Origin: Rhodothermales bacterium
GTDB lineage: Bacteria; Bacteroidota; Rhodothermia; Rhodothermales; UBA10348
Length of the DNA: 64,000 bases
Direction: 5' to 3'
Assembly: GCA_017643395.1 (NCBI GenBank)
Contig: JAEPNP010000001.1
Coordinates: forward strand, 1,673,001-1,737,000
This document shows positions 1 through 12,772 of this stretch, piece after piece (position 1 is the first letter of the stretch; the number at the start of each line of letters is the position of its first letter). The notes under the pieces are model-generated. The model was given only the letters and a program-made list of their open reading frames with translations. It searched no databases and was not told where the DNA came from. The position numbers and the translations under genes are program-made.

Positions 1-2
1 GC

Positions 3-69
3 TTCCGCCGGGGCTCTTCTGACATCTACCGCGTCCCGCTGTCGGACATTCCGGAACTCGCTGCCCGGA

Positions 70-80
<11 letters not shown>
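3..80 (+). CDS. C-terminal end of an unknown protein (5' end outside window)
   Basis: One plus-strand frame is open from the window edge and stops at 78-80 after 25 codons. The tail contains SSDIYRVPL, which resembles the end of WD40-like/PD40 beta-propeller repeats of periplasmic proteins, but this is too short to name a family. Its stop overlaps the stop of the convergent DUF885 gene by 11 bases. Convergent genes ending this tightly are common here, which is the main reason to believe it. Confidence 0.4.
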
Positions 81-1806
<1,726 letters not shown>

Positions 1807-1820
1807 GGCAGCAGGGTGCA

Positions 1821-1860
1821 AAAACAAAAAGCGCCCCGGACCTGGCCAGGTCCGGGGCGC
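1821..1860 (-). terminator. Intrinsic terminator of the DUF305-LVIVD transcript
   Basis: A perfect 30-bp palindrome at 1831-1860 (two 15-nt arms) is followed on the minus strand by a T-rich tract (complement of 1821-1830). It lies 51 bases past the stop of the LVIVD gene and 14 bases before the DUF885 ATG. The two features together are textbook for a rho-independent terminator on the minus strand. Confidence 0.85.
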
Positions 1861-1911
1861 CAAAGTAGCGACTCCGCCGTGCAGGGTGTTACGCCCCGCG
1901 GAGTCAGAACA

Positions 1912-3876
1912 TCAGCCGACCAGTCCGTCTATGGCGGAGGCCAGCATGTGCACCTTGCGGGAGTCCGCTGCGCCATCGGCTTCCTGGTGCAGTTCGGCAC
2001 CAAGTGCGGACAGGGCGCTGGAGCGGGCCGAGCCCGAGGCACTTTCGGCAGCGCCAAGGGCCTGACGCACTGCTGCGATACGCGCGCGGGAGAGACCGCC
2101 GGAGCGCTCCAGCTGGTCCAGGTAGGCCCGGGCCAACGAGAAGCTGGGCGGGAATGTGTAGCTGGGCTGGCCCTGCGCATTCAGATAGTCCCACTGCACG
2201 GTGTTCGCCGCATCGATTTCGTTCTGGGACATGGCCGGGCTCGGCGTCAGCGCAAAGATGTCCAGTCCGCGGCTGATCTCGGATGACACGATGGCACCGT
2301 TATACCAGTAGACGGACCACGAGCCGCCGTTGCCCATTGACTCGGCGTTCACAGGGCCGCGGTCATGGAAGGCGATTTCAAACGGGTTCTTGGGGTCCGT
2401 CCAATCGAAGATCGAGATGCCGCCCTGATACCAGGCCTGCACCATGATGTCGCGGTCAGGTACCGGAATCAGCGATCCGTTGTGCGCAACACAGTTTTCC
2501 AGGCTCGTCTGGGGAGCAGGGAGCTTGTAGTAGCTCTGGAAGACCATGCCCTCTTCCTCGATGGTGAAGATGGCGTTGGCGCCCCATTCGTACGGGTCGC
2601 TCTCGCGGCACTTGGGCTGGCCGCCGCCGCCCCACTCATCGGTAAAGAGCACCTTGCTGCCGACGTTGTCGAACGTGGCGGAGTGCCAGTAGGAGAAGTT
2701 CGAGTCGGCCACGGCGTCCATGCGCTTGGGATTGACCGGGTCCTCGATGTCCAGCAGCAGGCCGTAACCTTCACAAGCTCCGCCGGCCAGGCCGATTTCG
2801 GGGTAGAGCGTAATGTCGTGGCACTGGGTCGGGCCAGCTCCCGCGCCGTCGGACTCCGGAGCCTCGGCGCTGATGCCGAAGGCTGCCTCGGCCACCTGCT
2901 GGATATTGGCGCGGAAGTCGCTTGAGTCGGCGGCGGTCATGTCACCTTCAATGCCGGCCTGCGCCTTGTAGGCCTGCATGAGCGGGCCGAGGAACTGGCC
3001 GGGCACTACCACCTCGTTCCCGTTGAACTTGATGATGTAGGCGCCGGATGCGCGAGCGGCTTCCAGTTCTTCGATGTCGGCAGGCGACTGGCCGTGCTGC
3101 GGCGGGGCAACCAGGCCGTCGAAGATGCGCGGACTGCTGACGATCGCCGCGTCCTCGGGGCTGTCCAGCGGGACCTTGATTACTTCGATGCGGAAGAGCG
3201 CCGAGTTGGGATCTTCATCCGGGGAGGCACCGGAGCATCCCGGAAGCTCTTCCTCGGGGCGCACCGGCGCCGAGCCGGAAACATACACGTACACGTTCTC
3301 GGCATCGTCCGGGTCGACGAGCACCGAGTGCGTGTGGGAGCCGCGACAGGTCTGCACATTGGAGACGTACTCCGGATTGCGCACGTCGGCGATGTTGAAG
3401 ATGCGGATGCCGCGCAGACGGTCCTCGCTGACGCGCTCCTGTACTCCGTCCGTACCGCAGTCCAGACGTCCGCCGAGCCCCTCGCCCGAAACGAACATCA
3501 GGTCGCCGTAGACCGAGACGTCGCTCTGCGATGCGGGGCAGACGTACTCGGTGACAAGCTCAGGGGCTCGTGGATTGGAGATGTCCCAAACCATCACGCC
3601 ATTGTAGTTGCCCTGAAAAGCGTAGTTGCCCTGGAAGGCGAGGTCGGAGTTCGTGACGCCGATGAACGCCTCGGGCGGCCGGGTGGAGGAGAGCAGCTCC
3701 ATATTCCAGATGGCTTCTTCGGCGTCAAAGAGGCCGGCGCCGAGGCCGACGCGCGGATCGGGCGACGGCGGGGTGAGCACGGCCATTTCGGCGCTGTCGA
3801 CCATCGCTTTGGGCGCGCAGGCCGCGAGGGCCAGGGACGTCACCACAAAGAGTGACAGGATCAGGCGGGAGTTCAT
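1912..3876 (-). CDS. LVIVD-repeat beta-propeller lipoprotein
   Basis: A 654-residue protein with a lipoprotein signal peptide: hydrophobic stretch, then LALAAC with the modified Cys near residue 20. The body carries repeats of the LVIVD type, for example GVMVWDISNPRAPELV, RIFNIADVRNPEYV and SIFDWTDPKNPFEI, expected to build a beta-propeller on the cell surface or in the periplasm. Conserved His residues (RGSHTHSVLVD, YWHSATF) recall metal or ligand sites but I cannot assign one. It follows the DUF305 lipoprotein gene by 31 bases and is probably cotranscribed with it; a strong terminator follows. Function is unknown; roles in signalling or envelope processes are only guesses. Confidence 0.8.
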   Translation of the reverse strand: MNSRLILSLFVVTSLALAACAPKAMVDSAEMAVLTPPSPDPRVGLGAGLFDAEEAIWNMELLSSTRPPEAFIGVTNSDLAFQGNYAFQGNYNGVMVWDISNPRAPELVTEYVCPASQSDVSVYGDLMFVSGEGLGGRLDCGTDGVQERVSEDRLRGIRIFNIADVRNPEYVSNVQTCRGSHTHSVLVDPDDAENVYVYVSGSAPVRPEEELPGCSGASPDEDPNSALFRIEVIKVPLDSPEDAAIVSSPRIFDGLVAPPQHGQSPADIEELEAARASGAYIIKFNGNEVVVPGQFLGPLMQAYKAQAGIEGDMTAADSSDFRANIQQVAEAAFGISAEAPESDGAGAGPTQCHDITLYPEIGLAGGACEGYGLLLDIEDPVNPKRMDAVADSNFSYWHSATFDNVGSKVLFTDEWGGGGQPKCRESDPYEWGANAIFTIEEEGMVFQSYYKLPAPQTSLENCVAHNGSLIPVPDRDIMVQAWYQGGISIFDWTDPKNPFEIAFHDRGPVNAESMGNGGSWSVYWYNGAIVSSEISRGLDIFALTPSPAMSQNEIDAANTVQWDYLNAQGQPSYTFPPSFSLARAYLDQLERSGGLSRARIAAVRQALGAAESASGSARSSALSALGAELHQEADGAADSRKVHMLASAIDGLVG

Positions 3877-3907
3877 GATGAAATGGATGAGTTGAAGGGG
3901 GAAGCAA

Positions 3908-4558
3908 TCACGGACCGTCTTCCGTCATGGCCGCGAGCATGCGTTCCATGCGCGCGATTTCCGTGATCTGATCTACGTTGATGTCGGAGGCCACCTTGAA
4001 GGCGGCCTCATCCTGTCCCGCACCATCGGTGCCGAACAGGTCCTCCACCATGGTGATGGCACCCTGGTGGTGCTGGATCATGTACGTCAGGAATAGTCGG
4101 TCGAACTCCGGCCCGTTGGCCTCTGCGAGCTCGTTCAACTGCCCCTGTGTGAGCATGCCAGGCATGTCGGTGTGGCTGTGATGGTCTCCTGCGCCGTGAA
4201 TCATGAGATTCAGGCCGTCAATGTGGACCTCCGGAACCGGCTGTCCTCTATCCCGGAGCCACGTCTGCATGGTCGCGATCTCGTCATTCTGGGCGTTAAT
4301 GATGCGCGCCGCAAGGGTGCGGATAGGCGGTGCTGCGCCGTTGGGTTCGGCCAGCCGGGACATGATCAGTGCCTGGGCATGATGCCCGATCATTCCCGAC
4401 ATGAAGGCGACCTCCGCCTCGGAGAAGTTCATCCGGGCGCTGTCCTGGCGCGCCCAGAATAGCTCCTCCAGCTCGGAGTCTGAATCTGTGACCGCAGGCC
4501 TGGAGGAGGAGCACCCGGCCAGAATCAGGCCAGCGAGAAGGAGGGGAAAGAGTCGCAT
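3908..4558 (-). CDS. DUF305 family lipoprotein
   Basis: A 216-residue protein with signal peptide and lipobox (LILAGC, Cys near 16). Two His-rich helical halves typical of DUF305 are visible: MIGHHAQALIMS near residue 55 and MIQHHQGAITMVEDL near 160, each preceded by an acidic FM/LTY segment. DUF305 proteins are ferritin-like helical proteins found with copper or other metal-handling genes; metal binding through these His residues is likely but not shown here. An extra His cluster (GAGDHHSHTD) lies between the halves. It is the gene before the LVIVD lipoprotein and 51 bases after ybjQ-like, all on the minus strand. Confidence 0.85.
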   Translation of the reverse strand: MRLFPLLLAGLILAGCSSSRPAVTDSDSELEELFWARQDSARMNFSEAEVAFMSGMIGHHAQALIMSRLAEPNGAAPPIRTLAARIINAQNDEIATMQTWLRDRGQPVPEVHIDGLNLMIHGAGDHHSHTDMPGMLTQGQLNELAEANGPEFDRLFLTYMIQHHQGAITMVEDLFGTDGAGQDEAAFKVASDINVDQITEIARMERMLAAMTEDGP

Positions 4559-4609
4559 GGAATTCAGGGTTGCGGCCCGCCAACGGGCTGCGCGGTCGTT
4601 CGGTTGCAG

Positions 4610-4930
4610 CTACTCATCGACCAGGGTTACGGCGGTACCGTAGGCCAGCATCTCCGCCGCGCCCGCCATCACGACGGAGGTCGCAATTCGCACGGACACG
4701 ACCGCATTCGCGCCAAGCCTGGAGGCGTCCTCCATCATGCGCTCAAGGGCCTCCTCGCGGGCATCTTCCAGGAGCTTGGCGTACGTCTTGATCTCACCGC
4801 CAACCATATTCTTGAATACGGCGCCGATGTCGCGGCCCAGGTTGCGAGCCCGGATGGTATTGCCCCGCACGAGTCCGTGCGTGAGGGTGATGCGCTTGCC
4901 GGAAATGGTGGGAGTAGTGGCAATGATCAT
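4610..4930 (-). CDS. YbjQ/UPF0145 family protein
   Basis: A 106-residue protein covering the whole YbjQ family: an N-terminal strand ending in GLVRGNTIRARN, then a central KTYAKLLEDAREEALERM helix, and the conserved RLGANAVVSVRIATS segment before AAEMLAYGTAV. The family forms pentameric barrels of unknown function, sometimes called heavy-metal-binding from structural resemblance. It is divergent from nth, about 100 bases away, and upstream of the DUF305 gene on the same strand. Confidence 0.9.
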   Translation of the reverse strand: MIIATTPTISGKRITLTHGLVRGNTIRARNLGRDIGAVFKNMVGGEIKTYAKLLEDAREEALERMMEDASRLGANAVVSVRIATSVVMAGAAEMLAYGTAVTLVDE

Positions 4931-5031
4931 CCTTTCCTGAACGGGCGAAGCCGACGGTGGGTTACATCCAGCCGCTCAATGTAGGGGTTCTCAAACGTTG
5001 TTAGCTTGACGTTCACCCAGTTCTCACTGCT

Positions 5032-5655
5032 TTGGAAAGACACGAAGCCGTAGCAGCCTCCCTTCATGAACTGTATCCCGATGCGGACTGTGCGCTGAAC
5101 CACACCAACGCGCACGAACTCCTGTTTGCGACGATCATGTCCGCGCAGACGACCGACGTGAACGTAAACCGCGTGACGGCTGATCTATTCCGGAAGTACC
5201 GCACGGTATCGGACTTTGCCGATGCGGATCAGGAGACTTTCCAGGACGAAATCCGCAGCACGGGCTTCTATCGCAACAAAGCGAAGAATGTCATCGGGGC
5301 CGCCCGCATGATCATGCACGAGTTCGATGGCAGGGTGCCCGACTCCATGGATTCGCTGCTCAGGCTGCCGGGCGTGGCCCGCAAGACGGCCAATGTGGTG
5401 CTGGGCACCTGGTTCGGTACGCCGGAAGGCTTTGTGGTCGACACACACGTCAAACGATTGGCCTTCCGGCTCGGCTTCACCGAACACACCGATCCAGTGA
5501 AAGTCGAGCGAGACCTGATCGCCACGTTTCCAAAGGAAGAGTGGAATTTCCTGGGCCACGCCGTCATTCTGCACGGTCGGCAGGTGTGTCACGCCCGCAA
5601 GCCGCAGTGCGAGACGTGCGTGCTCAGGCCGATGTGCCCCCAGGAAGGGGTGTAG
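5032..5655 (+). CDS. nth: Endonuclease III (DNA glycosylase/AP lyase)
   Basis: A 207-residue protein of normal length for Nth. The helix-hairpin-helix reads LPGVARKTANVV with the catalytic Lys near residue 118, and the catalytic Asp lies in VVDTHVKRL near 137. The C-terminus holds the four Cys of the iron-sulfur cluster in the spacing C-x6-C-x2-C-x5-C (residues about 186-202). The enzyme removes oxidised pyrimidines and cuts the resulting abasic site. It is a single gene, convergent with the methionine operon. Confidence 0.95.
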   Translation: MERHEAVAASLHELYPDADCALNHTNAHELLFATIMSAQTTDVNVNRVTADLFRKYRTVSDFADADQETFQDEIRSTGFYRNKAKNVIGAARMIMHEFDGRVPDSMDSLLRLPGVARKTANVVLGTWFGTPEGFVVDTHVKRLAFRLGFTEHTDPVKVERDLIATFPKEEWNFLGHAVILHGRQVCHARKPQCETCVLRPMCPQEGV

Positions 5656-5688
5656 GCGCGCGCCGGGGGCTCAGGCCGGCGCCGCGCC
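5655..5688. terminator. Hairpin between convergent nth and metB
   Basis: GGCGCG (5655-5660) pairs with CGCGCC (5683-5688) and GCCGG (5662-5666) pairs with CCGGC (5676-5680), with a small bulge. It sits between two converging genes, where a shared terminator is expected, but no T-tract follows on either strand. Confidence 0.4.
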
Positions 5689-5715
5689 TCGCTGTCGCTG
5701 TGCATCGCAGTCGCC

Positions 5716-6884
<1,169 letters not shown>

Positions 6885-6888
<4 letters not shown>

Positions 6889-7955
6889 GGGAGTTGGTAG
6901 GGGTAGACGTGTCGGGAGAGAAAGGGAGCGATGGCTCCGGTCAGGGCCTCGTGGTCGACGAGGAAGCTGTCGTGGCCGTAGGGGCTGGACAGCACCTCCA
7001 GGTGGCCGGCAGGAAGCAGCGAGGCGAGTTCCACTTGCTCATGAAGCGGATACAGCACATCCGAGCGGATGCCGACTACCAGGGCGGGCTGGGGAAGCGA
7101 ATCCAGGGCGGCCTCGTAGCCGCCGCGACCGAAGCCGATGTCATGGCTGTCCATCTGCCGTGTGAGTGCCACGTAGCAGTTCGCGTCGAATCGACCGTTG
7201 AGTTTGCGGCCATGGTGGTGCAGATAGGATTCGACTTCGAACCCTTCGGAGCGGCGTGAGCGGCCGAATCGCTGCTCGAATTCGCCGGAGGACCGGTATG
7301 ACACCATGGCCATCATGCGGGCCACGGCCAGGCCGCGCTCGGGCGGGCGCTCCGGCGCGTAGTGGCCTTCGCGCCAGTCCGGGTCGTTGAAGATGGCCTG
7401 TCGCTGAGCCTCCCCCCAGGCGATGCTCCAGGGAGAGTGCCGACCGCCCGCGGCGACGACGGCGACGGACCGCACCAGATGGCGGTGGAAGGCCCACTCA
7501 AGGGCGAGCATGCCGCCCATCGAACCCCCGATGACGAACGCCACCTCACGCACGCCCAGTCCTGCCAGCACGAGCCGGTGCGCCCGAACGGTGTCGCGGA
7601 TGGTCACATCCGGGAATTCCGGTCCGTAGGCCTGCCCGGTGTGCGGGTTGACGGTGAGCGGAGATGCACTGCCGTACGGAGAGCCAAGGGTGTTTAGGCA
7701 GACCACGAACAGCCGGTCGGTGTCAAGCAGTCTGCCCGGTCCGACCAGGGTGCTCCACCAGCCGGCTGCGTCCGTGTCGCCGGTGAGGGCGTGGCAAACG
7801 ACCACGGCGTTGTCGCCGCGGTCGTTCAGCCTCCCCCACGTGCGAAACGCCACCGGAGCCTGCCGGAGGCTTCCGCCCGAATCGAGCGGAAGCTCCGGCA
7901 GGGTCACCACCGTCGGAGCGGGGGTGCGCACGGTTGTTGTACAGGCCTGGCCCAT
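6885..7955 (-). CDS. metX: Homoserine O-acetyltransferase
   Basis: A 356-residue alpha/beta-hydrolase-fold acyltransferase. The nucleophile Ser lies in VIGGSMGGMLALEWA (about Ser145), the acid Asp in GIRSDVLYPLHEQ, and the His in YGHDSFLVDHE near the C-terminus, matching the MetX triad. It transfers an acetyl group from acetyl-CoA to homoserine. Some MetX enzymes use succinyl-CoA instead, which I cannot decide by eye. It starts one base after metY and overlaps metB by 4, so the three are clearly one operon. Confidence 0.92.
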
Positions 7956-7956
7956 G

Positions 7957-9297
<1,341 letters not shown>

Positions 9298-9374
9298 TCA
9301 GGGACTCATCAACAAGGGCCAACCTCTCCGGGGGTCGATCCGGCCGGTTGCCGGCACTCCACGGGACGGGGCAT

Positions 9375-9409
9375 AAAAAAACCCCTCCCGCGGGGTGAAG
9401 CGGAAGAGG
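9375..9409 (-). terminator. Riboswitch-controlled intrinsic terminator before metY
   Basis: On the minus strand a 10-bp stem (complement of 9400-9409 with that of 9382-9391, including G-U pairs, 8-nt loop) is followed by seven Ts (complement of 9375-9381). It lies between the SAM aptamer and the metY start. Its 5' strand can instead pair with the segment just after aptamer helix P1 (9430-9437), giving an antiterminator. Confidence 0.9.
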
Positions 9410-9435
9410 TGCAACAACGGTGTGCTGTGTCTCCC

Positions 9436-9564
9436 GCTCATCTCCCCCCGGCACCTTTCGGTATCGAGGCAGGAATTGGCACCTTCCGAAATCGCGTCAG
9501 GGAGACTGAATTCGGGGTTGCCAGGGCTTCGTCGGGCCTGCACCCTCCGCCCTTCTTGATGAGC
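9436..9564 (-). promoter_or_regulatory. SAM-I (S-box) riboswitch aptamer
   Basis: Read on the minus strand, the element opens with GCTCATC and closes with GATGAGC, forming helix P1. Inside are the S-box signature segments in the right order: AAGAAGGGCGGAGGG, then GGCCC-GAC-GAAGCC, CTGGCAACC, and later GGTGCCAATTCCTGCC. These correspond to the conserved P2/P3/P4 core that binds S-adenosylmethionine. The element lies upstream of metY-metX-metB with a terminator in between, the expected layout for SAM-induced premature termination. Confidence 0.93.
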
Positions 9565-9573
9565 TATGCGATG

Positions 9574-9603
9574 ATGATACGCTCGCAGCGAAAACTGTTG
9601 CAA
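9574..9603 (-). promoter_or_regulatory. Candidate promoter of the met operon
   Basis: On the minus strand a TTGCAA box (9598-9603) and a TATCAT box (9574-9579) are separated by 18 bases. The expected start would fall just before the first base of the riboswitch P1 helix at 9564. The match to the general -35/-10 pattern is fair; the position is what makes it credible. Confidence 0.5.
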
Positions 9604-9625
9604 GCCTTCCGGAGAAAATGACTCG

Positions 9626-9657
9626 GTCCGGATCGGCGTCCCACGGCCGATCCGGAC
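9626..9657. terminator. 12-bp perfect hairpin downstream of the barrel-protein gene
   Basis: Arms 9626-9637 and 9646-9657 are perfectly complementary with an 8-nt loop. On the minus strand it is followed after a few bases by ATTTT only, so termination is plausible but not certain. A second perfect hairpin (9712-9737) lies between it and the gene. Confidence 0.45.
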
Positions 9658-9711
9658 ACGAGTCGAGGCGCGGGCGACAGCTCCCTCCCCCGCCGGCGCC
9701 ATGTTGGCCAC

Positions 9712-9737
9712 GCCGGCACGCGATTCCGCGTGCCGGC
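9712..9737. repeat. 11-bp perfect inverted repeat with ATTC loop
   Basis: Arms 9712-9722 and 9727-9737 pair perfectly with a 4-nt loop, 17 bases past the stop of the barrel-protein gene on the minus strand. No T-tract follows. It may help end or stabilise that transcript. Confidence 0.45.
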
Positions 9738-9754
9738 CTGGCCGAACGTCAGGT

Positions 9755-10447
9755 CTACAGGCTGATGCCGAAGACCAGGAAGGTGCGTTCCGTCTCCGGG
9801 TTCAGGATGTAGCTGACCGACACCGGGATCGAGAACCGGTCGGTCAGGGAGACATCCTTGGACGCGGTCAGACCCACATTCACAAGGGCGAAACCGTCCG
9901 TGCCGTAGAAGCCGCTTTCTCCGGTAACCGCTCCGACGGCGAGGCCCAGGTCTACGCCCTCCGTTTCAAAGGGGTAGGACACCTGCACGTAGACGGAGTT
10001 GTCCGGGTCGTTGTGGGCGAACATGGCACCATAGAGCTCGACAGGGAAGGAAGAAGGCCCGGAATAGGACACAAAAGGCTCGATCCAGTGGGCGCCCTGG
10101 CCATCGCCCGCGAAATCGAAGAATCCCACTCCTCCGGGAGCTGGGAAGTAATAGTCGGTCACGCCAATCGAGAACGACCCGGAGTTCTCGGAAGACAGCG
10201 TGTACGAGATCCACAGGTCGTGTTCGTTGGCGGCGGCGCCCTCAGGCGCGACCGAATAAGAGGCCCATGAGCCAACCTCCAGCCCCTTGTAGGTAAAGGA
10301 GAGTCCCGGCTGCATACTGAGTGATTCGCCGAAGTCGGCTCCTCTCCACACGTACCGGCTCACAAAGTCCGATCCGAGGGAAAACTCCTGGGCGTTAACG
10401 GGGAAGGCGACTGCTGCGAGCAGCAGGGCGATGGCTATCTTGCGCAT
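9755..10447 (-). CDS. Outer-membrane beta-barrel protein, TorF-like
   Basis: A 230-residue protein with a Sec signal peptide ending near AFPVNAQ. The mature start reads FVSRYVWRGADFGES, very like the SRYV(F/W)RG opening of TorF-type putative porins, and the rest alternates hydrophobic and polar residues in short strands. The last strand ends in FLVFGISL with a terminal hydrophobic residue, as outer-membrane barrels do. Substrate unknown. It stands alone between two regulated amino acid operons. Confidence 0.75.
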   Translation of the reverse strand: MRKIAIALLLAAVAFPVNAQEFSLGSDFVSRYVWRGADFGESLSMQPGLSFTYKGLEVGSWASYSVAPEGAAANEHDLWISYTLSSENSGSFSIGVTDYYFPAPGGVGFFDFAGDGQGAHWIEPFVSYSGPSSFPVELYGAMFAHNDPDNSVYVQVSYPFETEGVDLGLAVGAVTGESGFYGTDGFALVNVGLTASKDVSLTDRFSIPVSVSYILNPETERTFLVFGISL

Positions 10448-10812
10448 GATCGTTCGGTTCGAGGTGACTGGCTGCCTTTCGGCATCCTGTTCATTCGGAC
10501 GGTCAGGCCCGCGGGGACGCGGTGGTGCGCGTTCCCGGCGGGCGTTTCGTCTGTCGTCCGCTCCGTTTGGGGAAATTATTTAGGTGACGAGGAGTATCGG
10601 ATTGCAACAAATTAGGCAATCCGCCCAATCAGGCGAAATGTTAGTCGTGCATGAAAGCGTTTCCGCTTATTTGCTCACCTGAATCAGGCCCCATGCGCGA
10701 AACTTCGCTGCACGACAGGAAGCGCTTTCTTGCATTTCGCTGGTAGCGAACTATTGTTCAGGTGGCCCAGAACCGCGTTCTTTGCACCTCCCGCAAAGAA
10801 TTGACGCGAATC
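10448..10812. promoter_or_regulatory. Upstream region of the ilv operon with paired inverted motifs
   Basis: This 365-base stretch between divergent genes holds no convincing long ORF. It contains a 17-nt inverted repeat, 10648-10664 against 10718-10734, with two mismatches. Each arm includes one copy of a motif close to GAAAGCGCTTCC (10653-10664 forward, 10718-10729 reverse). The same paired motif recurs before gltB. A hairpin-forming TCGTGCA/TGCACGA pair (10645-10651 and 10709-10715) overlaps these arms. Promoters for the barrel gene and the ilv operon must lie here, but I cannot place their boxes. Confidence 0.5.
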
Positions 10813-10962
10813 ATGCCCCGAACATCCCTGACGCCGCGCGCCGATCTGGCTGCTGCCCCGGGCATGCTTTCCGTCAACGGATCGTCGATTAGCGACAACC
10901 TGATTCTGGTGACAGGACTTCTTCTGTCCCTAATTGGAGTAGTCGTACTCATCCTCACCTGA
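10813..10962 (+). CDS. Short ORF rich in Leu/Ile/Val, candidate ilv leader peptide
   Basis: A 49-residue ORF (ATG at 10813; an ATG at 10864 would give 32 residues) ends 72 bases before ilvD. Fifteen of its last 21 residues (NLILVTGLLLSLIGVVVLILT, read in two parts) are Leu, Ile or Val, the three products of the operon that follows. Several of these codons are ones a GC-rich genome tends to avoid (ATT, GTA, CTA, CTT). CGGATCG (10878-10884), before the run, is complementary to CGATCCG (10972-10978), just past the stop. This suggests a translation-sensing leader peptide; a single-pass small membrane protein is the main alternative. No T-tract terminator is visible, so a classical attenuator is not proven. 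Confidence 0.5.
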   Translation: MPRTSLTPRADLAAAPGMLSVNGSSISDNLILVTGLLLSLIGVVVLILT

Positions 10963-11004
10963 CGCCCCAGTCGATCCGCAACAGTCCAAGGCAACGAGAC
11001 GGTT

Positions 11005-11023
11005 TTCGGGTCGAACCCCCGAA
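11005..11023 (+). promoter_or_regulatory. Hairpin just upstream of ilvD
   Basis: TTCGGG (11005-11010) and CCCGAA (11018-11023) form a 6-bp stem with a 7-nt loop, 11 bases before the ilvD ATG. There is no following T-run. It could affect ilvD translation or be the second element of a leader-peptide switch. Confidence 0.35.
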
Positions 11024-11034
11024 CGCCGCATCTC

Positions 11035-12768
11035 ATGCAAAAGCCACGACGAAGCGATACCGTCAAGCGAGGATTTGAGCGCGCCCCCCATCGGTCGCTG
11101 CTCAGGGCCACAGGCGCCATAACCTCGGACGAGGACTTTGAGAAGCCGTTTATCGGCGTCTGCAATTCCTACATCGACCTCATCCCCGGGCACGTGCATC
11201 TGCAGGAATTCGGAAAGGTGGTCAAGCAGGCCGTGCGCGAGTCCGGAGGCATACCGTTCGAGTTCAATACCATCGGCGTGGATGACGGCATCGCCATGGG
11301 ACATCTCGGGATGCGGTACTCGCTGCCGTCCCGGGAACTGATCGCCGACGCCGTGGAGACGGTTGCCGCCGCGCATTGGCTCGACGGATTGGTGTGCATC
11401 CCGAACTGCGACAAGATCGTGCCGGGCATGCTCATGGGAGCCTTGCGCCTGGACATCCCGGTGATCTTCGTTTCAGGTGGACCCATGAAAGCGGGCGTGA
11501 CGCCGTCCGGTCAGAAGATCGACCTGATCTCGGTGTTCGAGGGCGTGGGCAAGTTCAAGTCCGGCCAGATCGGCGAGCAGGAGCTGCACGAGCTGGAGAG
11601 CTTCGGGTGTCCGACCTGCGGGTCGTGCGCCGGCATGTTTACGGCCAACTCCATGAACTGCATCATGGAGGCGCTGGGGCTGGCCCTGCCGGGCAACGGG
11701 AGCATTCTGGCTGTGGACCCGAAACGGCACGAGCTGGCGCGTGCGGCAGCCGGCCGCATCGTGGATCTGGTCGATGAGGGTCTGACTTCCCGGAAGGTGG
11801 TCACCAGGGATGCATTCGACGATGCGTTTGCCCTCGACATGGCCATGGGCGGCTCCACCAACACCATTCTGCACCTGCTTGCTGCCGCTGAGGAGGCCGA
11901 CATCCCGTACGACCTTGAGCGCATCAACGAGATCTCGGCCCGCGTGCCCTACCTGTGCAAAGTGGCTCCGGCTACCCCGAATGTGCACATGGAGGACGTG
12001 GACAACGCGGGCGGAGTGCCGGCCATCCTGCGCGAACTGCACAGGCTGGGCCACCTGAACACGGACCGGCCCATGGTCAGCGGCAAGACCCTCGGCGAGC
12101 AGCTTGAGGAAGCCGAAAACCGCAACCCCATCGTGATCCGGACGGGCAAGGCGCCGTTCCGGCAGACGGGTGGACTGTCGGTGCTTTTCGGCAATCTGGC
12201 GCCACGTGGTGCGGTCGTGAAGACTGGGGCCGTCGCCGAGCATATGCTCGATTTTGAAGGGCCTGCCCGCATCTATGAGTCCCAGGACGCGGCCGTCGAA
12301 GGCATTCTGGGAGGTGAGGTGCAGGAGGGCGATGTGGTGGTCATTCGCTACGAAGGTCCACGCGGTGGACCCGGTATGCCGGAAATGTTGCAGCCTACCT
12401 CGGCGCTGGCCGGAATGGGCCTGGATCGTTCGGTGGCCATGATCACCGACGGCAGGTTCTCCGGCGGGACGCGCGGACTGAGCATCGGCCACTGCTCCCC
12501 CGAGGCCGCCTCCGGAGGGCCGATTGCCGCCGTGAATGAGGGCGACCGCATTCGCATCCGCATCGAGTCCAACGAAATCGAGCTGCTGGTCGACGAGGAG
12601 GAGATTTCCCGTCGATTGGCCGCTCTGCCACCCTTCGAGTCGCGCATTCGAGGCGGCTACCTGGAGCGCTACACCTGGTTCGTGACGAGCGCCGACCAGG
12701 GTGCCGTGCTGCGCATTCCCCGTCCGCCCATCGGGGCCGAACACCAAACGCCGGTCCTGGCCGGATGA
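11035..12768 (+). CDS. ilvD: Dihydroxy-acid dehydratase
   Basis: A 577-residue protein, the usual IlvD length. Conserved Cys for the iron-sulfur cluster sit in [13 protein letters not shown] (near 43), [10 protein letters not shown] (about 125) and [12 protein letters not shown] (about 198); the [13 protein letters not shown] segment and the C-terminal [13 protein letters not shown] and [10 protein letters not shown] motifs are intact. It dehydrates dihydroxy acids to the 2-keto acids of valine and isoleucine. It is the first enzyme gene of the ilv-leu-cim operon, 4 bases before ilvB. Confidence 0.96.
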   Translation: MQKPRRSDTVKRGFERAPHRSLLRATGAITSDEDFEKPFIGVCNSYIDLIPGHVHLQEFGKVVKQAVRESGGIPFEFNTIGVDDGIAMGHLGMRYSLPSRELIADAVETVAAAHWLDGLVCIPNCDKIVPGMLMGALRLDIPVIFVSGGPMKAGVTPSGQKIDLISVFEGVGKFKSGQIGEQELHELESFGCPTCGSCAGMFTANSMNCIMEALGLALPGNGSILAVDPKRHELARAAAGRIVDLVDEGLTSRKVVTRDAFDDAFALDMAMGGSTNTILHLLAAAEEADIPYDLERINEISARVPYLCKVAPATPNVHMEDVDNAGGVPAILRELHRLGHLNTDRPMVSGKTLGEQLEEAENRNPIVIRTGKAPFRQTGGLSVLFGNLAPRGAVVKTGAVAEHMLDFEGPARIYESQDAAVEGILGGEVQEGDVVVIRYEGPRGGPGMPEMLQPTSALAGMGLDRSVAMITDGRFSGGTRGLSIGHCSPEAASGGPIAAVNEGDRIRIRIESNEIELLVDEEEISRRLAALPPFESRIRGGYLERYTWFVTSADQGAVLRIPRPPIGAEHQTPVLAG

Positions 12769-12772
12769 CCTT

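Noticed and set aside
9298-9711. 137-codon minus-strand frame across the riboswitch
   Set aside because: The region is explained by the SAM aptamer and terminator; the translation has no family.
10963-11034. Classical intrinsic attenuator after the ilv leader ORF
   Set aside because: One 6-bp hairpin is present but no run of Ts follows, so I do not call a terminator.
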